Assembly (NCBI GenBank): GCA_934365155.1
Contig: CAKRMZ010000006.1
Span: 1 to 56,146 of the forward strand
Direction of reading: 5' to 3'
From: an uncultured Eubacteriales bacterium
GTDB taxonomy: Bacteria; Bacillota; Clostridia; Oscillospirales; CAG-272
DNA: 56,146 nucleotides
Shown here: positions 52,040 to 56,146 of the stretch, one piece after another
How the letters are laid out: each line of letters begins with the position of its first letter
How positions within the stretch are numbered: the first letter of the stretch is position 1
Position numbers and translations under genes: made by a program
The notes under the pieces: generated by a model
What the model was told of the DNA's origin: nothing
Databases searched by the model: none
Seen by the model: only the letters and a program-made list of their open reading frames with translations

Positions 52040-54805
52040 ATGACAGATAATTGGTATCAATATTCAACGGAAGAGCTTTGCCGGATTCTGATGACAGATG
52101 CACAGACCGGTCTTACCGGTCGCTTTGCCGCAAAGAAATATAAAAAATTCGGTCCGAATGTGATCTATCCGATATCGCGCCTAAGCTTTTCCACTTATGT
52201 GCGTCATGTGGCAACGGATTTTACATCTTTGCTGATGATTATCGTAGCTTTGATTACGGCGATATTTGAACAGAATATCGCCGGATACCTTATGATTGCA
52301 CTGATTGTTTTCAGCTTAGGCTTTTCCATTTTTACATACGCCAAAGCACAGAAGATTTTAGAATCGCTGGAGGGTTATACGCTGCCGGTTGCCAAATGCA
52401 TTCGACAGGGTAAACTCTATATGATGGCGCAGAAGAAATTGGTCCCGGGAGATTTGATATTGCTGTCTGAAGGAGATGTTGTTCCGGCAGATGCCAGATT
52501 GATTGAATCGGAAAACCTGTACTGCCGCGAAAATATTTTATTCGGCTTTGAGTCTCCGGTGAAAAAGGACGCATCTTTCCCCGTGCCCCCCCAGATACAT
52601 TTGGAGGACAGCGAACAGAAAAATATGGTATTTGCAGACTCCATTGTGACATCCGGACATGCAAAAGCGATTGTATGTGAAACCGGGAGTAATACTGCGG
52701 TATGGCGGCGAAGAAGAAGTCGGTCTTTGGTATCGCATGAAAAGCTTTCCGTTCTGAAAATTCTTAAGCGTTACAGCCGATTCTGGAGTGTTACTGCAAT
52801 TGCTATCACCTTTGTATGTATACTGCTGAGCTTGCTTGTGCTGAAAAACGATAAATCCTTCGTGGATATCTTTATTCGCGGCGTGTCTTTATCCGTTGCT
52901 TCCATGAGCGAATTGTTTTTGGCCTTTGGATATATTATCGTAGCTTGCGGCATTTTCAATGCCGTAAAGCAGTACAGCAGCATCAATTCCGGAGCAATTA
53001 TCAAAAACACCGCCGCTGTTGAAAAGCTGGCAAAGTTAAGTTGCATTGTCGTGCCGAGAGAGGCAATGTTCGGGTCTTCCAACCTCAGTGTGGACAAGGT
53101 ATATGTCCCGAATGCGGAATATGATCTCGGCAAAGATAAGAATGAATCGATCAATCACATCATTACGGATGCGATCCTGTCTACCGGTCGCTACGGCGCG
53201 CAGGAGATTAAAAAGGGAGAGCTTTTTAAAAACCCGGACCAAGAAGCAGTGATTGCTGCGGGGAAGAAATTATCTTTATATAATATTATATTGGATCATG
53301 TTTATACGCAGATCGCTCACCGAGCTGCTTCTGCCAGCAGCTTGTTTGACACGACTTTAGTATTGACGGGCGGCGAGTATGTTGCTGTCAGCAGCGGCTC
53401 TTCCGATATGATTCTGGCACAATGTGTTTCCTATTTTGAAAATGGCGAGTGCAAGCCTATGACAGAGGAACGGCGTTTGGAATTCCGTTTGCAGGCAATT
53501 TCATTTGCAAAGCGTTCTTTTAAGGTGCTTGCAGTTGCTTCCAAAAAACATGCCTATAATAATTTGGCTGCAATCAGCCGTGCTCAATGTGACTTAAGTT
53601 TTGAGGGCTTTTTGGCGCTATCGTCACCGCTTTCTCTAAGTGTTGCCCAAAGTGTGCAGAACTGCAAAAACGCCGGAATAAAAACGATCATGCTTTGTGA
53701 TGACGTAAATGACAGCAATGTCTTTTTTGCGCAAAACATTGGAGTGATTGAAGACGAAACACAAACGATTACCGGTTCCGAACTCGGGCGGATGCGGGCG
53801 GATTTGGCTTGCACCAACGCACTTTTGTATCGAATGTACAGCGGACTCTCTCAGGGGCAACAAAAGCAGTTGGTATTGGATCTCCAAAAAAACAAAGAGT
53901 TTGTCGGGGTATTAGGCAGCAACCTTTCCGATATTGAAAGCGTTGAGGCGGCAGATGTCGGCTTTGCCCAAAACATTACAATTTCAAACCGCGCGGGCGG
54001 TGCACTCTTTTTTGGCGATAACGATATGAGCGCTGTGGCAAGAAATTCTTCTACGGTATCCAAAAACGGCTGTGAAGCACTGAAGCTTTCCGGGGATGTG
54101 ATTATTTCCGATACCGATAAATTCGGAAACGGCGGCTATAACGCCTTGGTCGGTGCCATTTGCAGTGCAAAAAAAATCTACTTGAATATTCAGTCGATGA
54201 TCCGGTACCTTCTTTCGGTTCAGACCTTGCGTTTTGCGTTGGTATTTTATTCTGTGCTGTGCGGCAATGATATTCCGTCTGCACTGCAAATCCTTTTTTC
54301 CGGATTGATTGTAGATTTGGCTGCTGTAATGATTATTGCATTTGAAAAGCAGACGCAACGCGATTTGAAAGTATCCGGCCGGATTGAACGGCAACTTTCT
54401 GATCCGTTTTGGTCCAATGTTGATGCTTTGCTGCTTGGAATTGCCGTTGCCGCGGTGTTGATTCTTACTAATATTTGTTTGCATGTGGCAGGTATAGGAG
54501 ACAGTAGCGGAAGCCGAATATTTTTTGCTTTATTGCTGGCACAAACGTTGATGCTGATTCAAATTAAGAAAGACCATGCCTGGTTTTGCCATCATACAGG
54601 AATTAATAATGCTCTTCTTCTGTTTATAACGGCTCTTTTTGAATTTTGCTTTTTACTTGTGCTGTTCCCACCGCTTGGAAAGATTTTCGGAGTAACCGCT
54701 TTGGTGTGGCAGGAATGGCTTTCCTTGCTTGCGGTTGCGGTGATTGTGTTCCTGCTATGTGAGCTCTATCGCTTTGTGGCAAAAAAAATCGAATGTAAAA
54801 AATAA
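52040..54805 (+). CDS. Catalytically degenerate P-type ATPase-like protein
   Basis: A 921-residue protein with the complete domain order of a P2-type (Ca2+/Na+) ATPase: N-terminal cation-ATPase domain, M1-M2, actuator domain, M3-M4, P domain, N domain, P domain, M5-M10. Alignment by eye shows every catalytic motif replaced. TGES is FGFE (168-171). The phospho-Asp of DKTGT is Pro339 in 'CIVVPREAMFGSS'. KGAPD is SGSSD, DPPR is SSPL, TGD is CDD, and GDGVND is GSNLSD. The M4 PEGL is MSEL. The frame is intact throughout. It cannot pump by the known mechanism; a scaffold, sensor or regulatory role is inferred. It starts at ATG 52040 after GGTG, 24 nt after the Clp gene. Confidence 0.8.
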   Translation: MTDNWYQYSTEELCRILMTDAQTGLTGRFAAKKYKKFGPNVIYPISRLSFSTYVRHVATDFTSLLMIIVALITAIFEQNIAGYLMIALIVFSLGFSIFTYAKAQKILESLEGYTLPVAKCIRQGKLYMMAQKKLVPGDLILLSEGDVVPADARLIESENLYCRENILFGFESPVKKDASFPVPPQIHLEDSEQKNMVFADSIVTSGHAKAIVCETGSNTAVWRRRRSRSLVSHEKLSVLKILKRYSRFWSVTAIAITFVCILLSLLVLKNDKSFVDIFIRGVSLSVASMSELFLAFGYIIVACGIFNAVKQYSSINSGAIIKNTAAVEKLAKLSCIVVPREAMFGSSNLSVDKVYVPNAEYDLGKDKNESINHIITDAILSTGRYGAQEIKKGELFKNPDQEAVIAAGKKLSLYNIILDHVYTQIAHRAASASSLFDTTLVLTGGEYVAVSSGSSDMILAQCVSYFENGECKPMTEERRLEFRLQAISFAKRSFKVLAVASKKHAYNNLAAISRAQCDLSFEGFLALSSPLSLSVAQSVQNCKNAGIKTIMLCDDVNDSNVFFAQNIGVIEDETQTITGSELGRMRADLACTNALLYRMYSGLSQGQQKQLVLDLQKNKEFVGVLGSNLSDIESVEAADVGFAQNITISNRAGGALFFGDNDMSAVARNSSTVSKNGCEALKLSGDVIISDTDKFGNGGYNALVGAICSAKKIYLNIQSMIRYLLSVQTLRFALVFYSVLCGNDIPSALQILFSGLIVDLAAVMIIAFEKQTQRDLKVSGRIERQLSDPFWSNVDALLLGIAVAAVLILTNICLHVAGIGDSSGSRIFFALLLAQTLMLIQIKKDHAWFCHHTGINNALLLFITALFEFCFLLVLFPPLGKIFGVTALVWQEWLSLLAVAVIVFLLCELYRFVAKKIECKK

Positions 54806-54810
54806 GAAAT

Positions 54811-54850
54811 AAAAAACGACGCTTGCTTGATCAAACAAACGTCGTTTTTT
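54811..54850. terminator. Bidirectional terminator, Clp/pseudo-ATPase operon
   Basis: AAAAAACGACG/CGTCGTTTTTT stem with an 18-nt loop, A- and T-runs on both sides; shared with the convergent gene at 54862. Confidence 0.85.
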
Positions 54851-54861
54851 TGTTTTTTTGC

Positions 54862-55680
54862 TTAAAGATTTTGGTCGTCTTTGCCAAAAAGCAAATGGAG
54901 CATTTTAGACAGAATATACAGCAGAATGCTGATTTGAAGAACAAAATAAATTAATGAAGATTTTAGTTCAATCAGCCAGTATGTTGCCAGAATAATACGG
55001 GGAATTGCCACTGCCGAAATCATTAAAATCGATATCAACCCAAAACAGATGTAAAGGTTGCCGTAGGATCCCTTTTTTGCTGTAACTTTGGCTTCGCAAA
55101 GGAAAAAGATCATTACGCAAAGAACCATGAGCTGTTCTAAAACGCGCAAAGGGCTGTTCATGGTTGTGGACATGCTGAAATAAGAACTGATCAGATAGGA
55201 AATGCTCCATAATATGGGAGATAAAGATAAATAGGAAAATAAAAGCTTATTCTTCCGAGAAGAAACTGCATTGGTAAAGAAATACCATGCACAGGGAAAT
55301 GACAGGATTACGGCAATCACCAAGAAGGTTTCTTCTAATGCAGTTCCTTTATTTTGCTTTGCTATGAAGTTATAGATCTCCAAAACCACAGAGGCTAAAA
55401 AGAAGAATCCGCAAAGAGAACTGGAGAATACCGAAAGCTGATTGACGGCAATCATCGGTTTTATTTTTTCTTTCCGAAATACGAAAATGGAACTTAGAAG
55501 AATCAAAACCATGATTGCCAAAATCCAGTTGATAATTTTCGGAACAGCGCTTCCCGCAACATAAAGCTCTGTTTCAGGCTCAATATAGCGCCACATAAGT
55601 GTTTGCATTATGGCGGAGGCAAGGGAGAAAACAAGTGTTATACATAAGTATATGAAGAGATACTTTTTCTTTTTCAACAT
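54862..55680 (-). CDS. Unknown polytopic membrane protein
   Basis: I do not recognise a family. The 272-residue protein has about seven membrane segments (approximately 8-28, 46-68, 85-107, 118-140, 150-170, 182-202, 210-235, with a further hydrophobic stretch at 238-262). Short polar loops and a basic N-terminus (MLKKKK) put the N-terminus inside. No catalytic motif stands out. AAGGATGAT precedes the ATG. It is 57 nt downstream of the phosphohexomutase gene on the same strand. Confidence 0.72.
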   Translation of the reverse strand: MLKKKKYLFIYLCITLVFSLASAIMQTLMWRYIEPETELYVAGSAVPKIINWILAIMVLILLSSIFVFRKEKIKPMIAVNQLSVFSSSLCGFFFLASVVLEIYNFIAKQNKGTALEETFLVIAVILSFPCAWYFFTNAVSSRKNKLLFSYLSLSPILWSISYLISSYFSMSTTMNSPLRVLEQLMVLCVMIFFLCEAKVTAKKGSYGNLYICFGLISILMISAVAIPRIILATYWLIELKSSLIYFVLQISILLYILSKMLHLLFGKDDQNL

Positions 55681-55737
55681 AAATTATCATCCTTATTTAT
55701 TTTTCTTTATATCAAAAGAATAATTCATTGAAGAAAA

Positions 55738-56146
55738 TTAATGCCAAAGAGCGGTTGTTTTTGTATATTGCTCGAAATTTTCTCGAGCTGCTTCTTCGGT
55801 TTCGGCAGATAAAAGATAATAAATTTTGATTTTCGGTTCGGTTCCGGATGGGCGTATAACGATATTGTCTCCGTTGGCCATTTCAAAATACAGCACATTA
55901 GAGGCTTGGGTCCCAGTGGGCAGCGTGCTCTTTGTCTGCAGATCGTAAATGGTCTGCGATTGATAATCGCGCATTCTCAAGACCGCAACAGTACCGATGG
56001 TGCTCGGAATGTCTTTGCGCAACGAAGCCATTAAGCGCTGCATTCGCTCAATTCCGTCAAGGCCTTCCATGTATATATTTTCGGTTTTTTCAAAATACAC
56101 ACCGTATTTTTGATAGAGATCGTCCAGAGCATCCCAAAGTGTCTTG
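55738..56146 (-). CDS. Phosphoglucomutase/phosphomannomutase, C-terminal part
   Basis: The reading frame runs off the right edge with no start in the window, so the gene is partial. About 135 residues of the C-terminal part are visible: 'YGVYFEKTENIYMEGLDG', a helical stretch, and the phosphate-binding loop 'IVIRPSGTEPKIKIYY'. The RPSGTEPK-IKIY form and helical tail fit the alpha-phosphoglucomutase/phosphomannomutase branch (PgcA-like) rather than GlmM, which is present separately at 41414. Which sugar it uses cannot be decided. Confidence 0.88.
   Translation of the reverse strand, partial: KTLWDALDDLYQKYGVYFEKTENIYMEGLDGIERMQRLMASLRKDIPSTIGTVAVLRMRDYQSQTIYDLQTKSTLPTGTQASNVLYFEMANGDNIVIRPSGTEPKIKIYYLLSAETEEAARENFEQYTKTTALWH

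Overview
The window looks like chromosomal core DNA of a spore-forming member of the Clostridia, probably a relative of the Oscillospirales. The evidence is indirect but consistent. There are three sporulation or germination genes (spoIIR, a cwlD-type amidase and a LysM-GH18 SleL/YaaH-type hydrolase). There are also clostridial arrangements: an IspH-S1 fusion, a Cmk-PlsC fusion, the YqhQ/PrmC pair and a DUF5711 protein. Strong TTGACA/TATAAT promoters, GGAGG ribosome sites and many GTG/TTG starts fit a low-to-moderate GC Gram-positive. I see no rRNA, tRNA, CRISPR array, insertion sequence or prophage.

Layout. 1-3.3 kb: a promoter and dyad-rich leader followed by an ABC exporter pair (ATPase plus FtsX-like permease). 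3.4-5.3 kb (minus): yqhQ-type DUF1385 protein and prmC. 5.5-9.7 kb: cysE, cysS, ddl, murI. 9.9-11.6 kb: a NifU-like scaffold protein with a GGGtGRT-family protein. 11.9-15.2 kb (minus): tyrosine recombinase, response regulator, histidine kinase. 15.3-20.5 kb: unknown membrane protein, cwlD-like amidase, radA, YitT-family protein, SleL-like hydrolase. 20.5-27.2 kb (minus): asd, an RpiR regulator, a BaiN/YhiN flavoprotein, cmk-plsC and ispH-rpsA. 27.4-31.0 kb: argS, yebC and two zinc-ribbon membrane proteins. 31.2-33.7 kb: a small conserved-looking protein, spoIIR and pepD. 33.7-34.5 kb: a gene-free stretch with an orphan promoter-terminator unit. 34.5-41.3 kb: nadB, nadC, aroB, a prephenate-dehydratase-like protein, ruvC, ruvA, ruvB. 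41.4-49.6 kb: glmM, an rRNA methyltransferase, the ECF module (ecfA1, ecfA2, ecfT), truA, DUF5711, CvpA and pgsA. 49.7-54.8 kb: a ClpE-like unfoldase followed by a P-type-ATPase-like protein. 54.9-56.1 kb (minus): an unknown membrane protein and the 3' end of a phosphohexomutase gene.

The most unusual item is the 921-residue protein at 52040-54805. It keeps the full domain and membrane layout of a P2-type cation ATPase, but the phosphorylated aspartate and essentially every catalytic motif (TGES, DKTGT, KGA, DPPR, TGD, GDGxND) are replaced while the reading frame stays intact. It looks like a true pseudo-pump co-transcribed with a Clp unfoldase. Other leads are a degenerate prephenate-dehydratase/ACT-like protein at the nad-aroB-ruv junction, an orphan transcription unit on the minus strand at 33.85-34.14 kb (possible small RNA), the uncharacterised scaffold/GGGtGRT pair, and a sigma-K-like promoter in front of the SleL-like gene.
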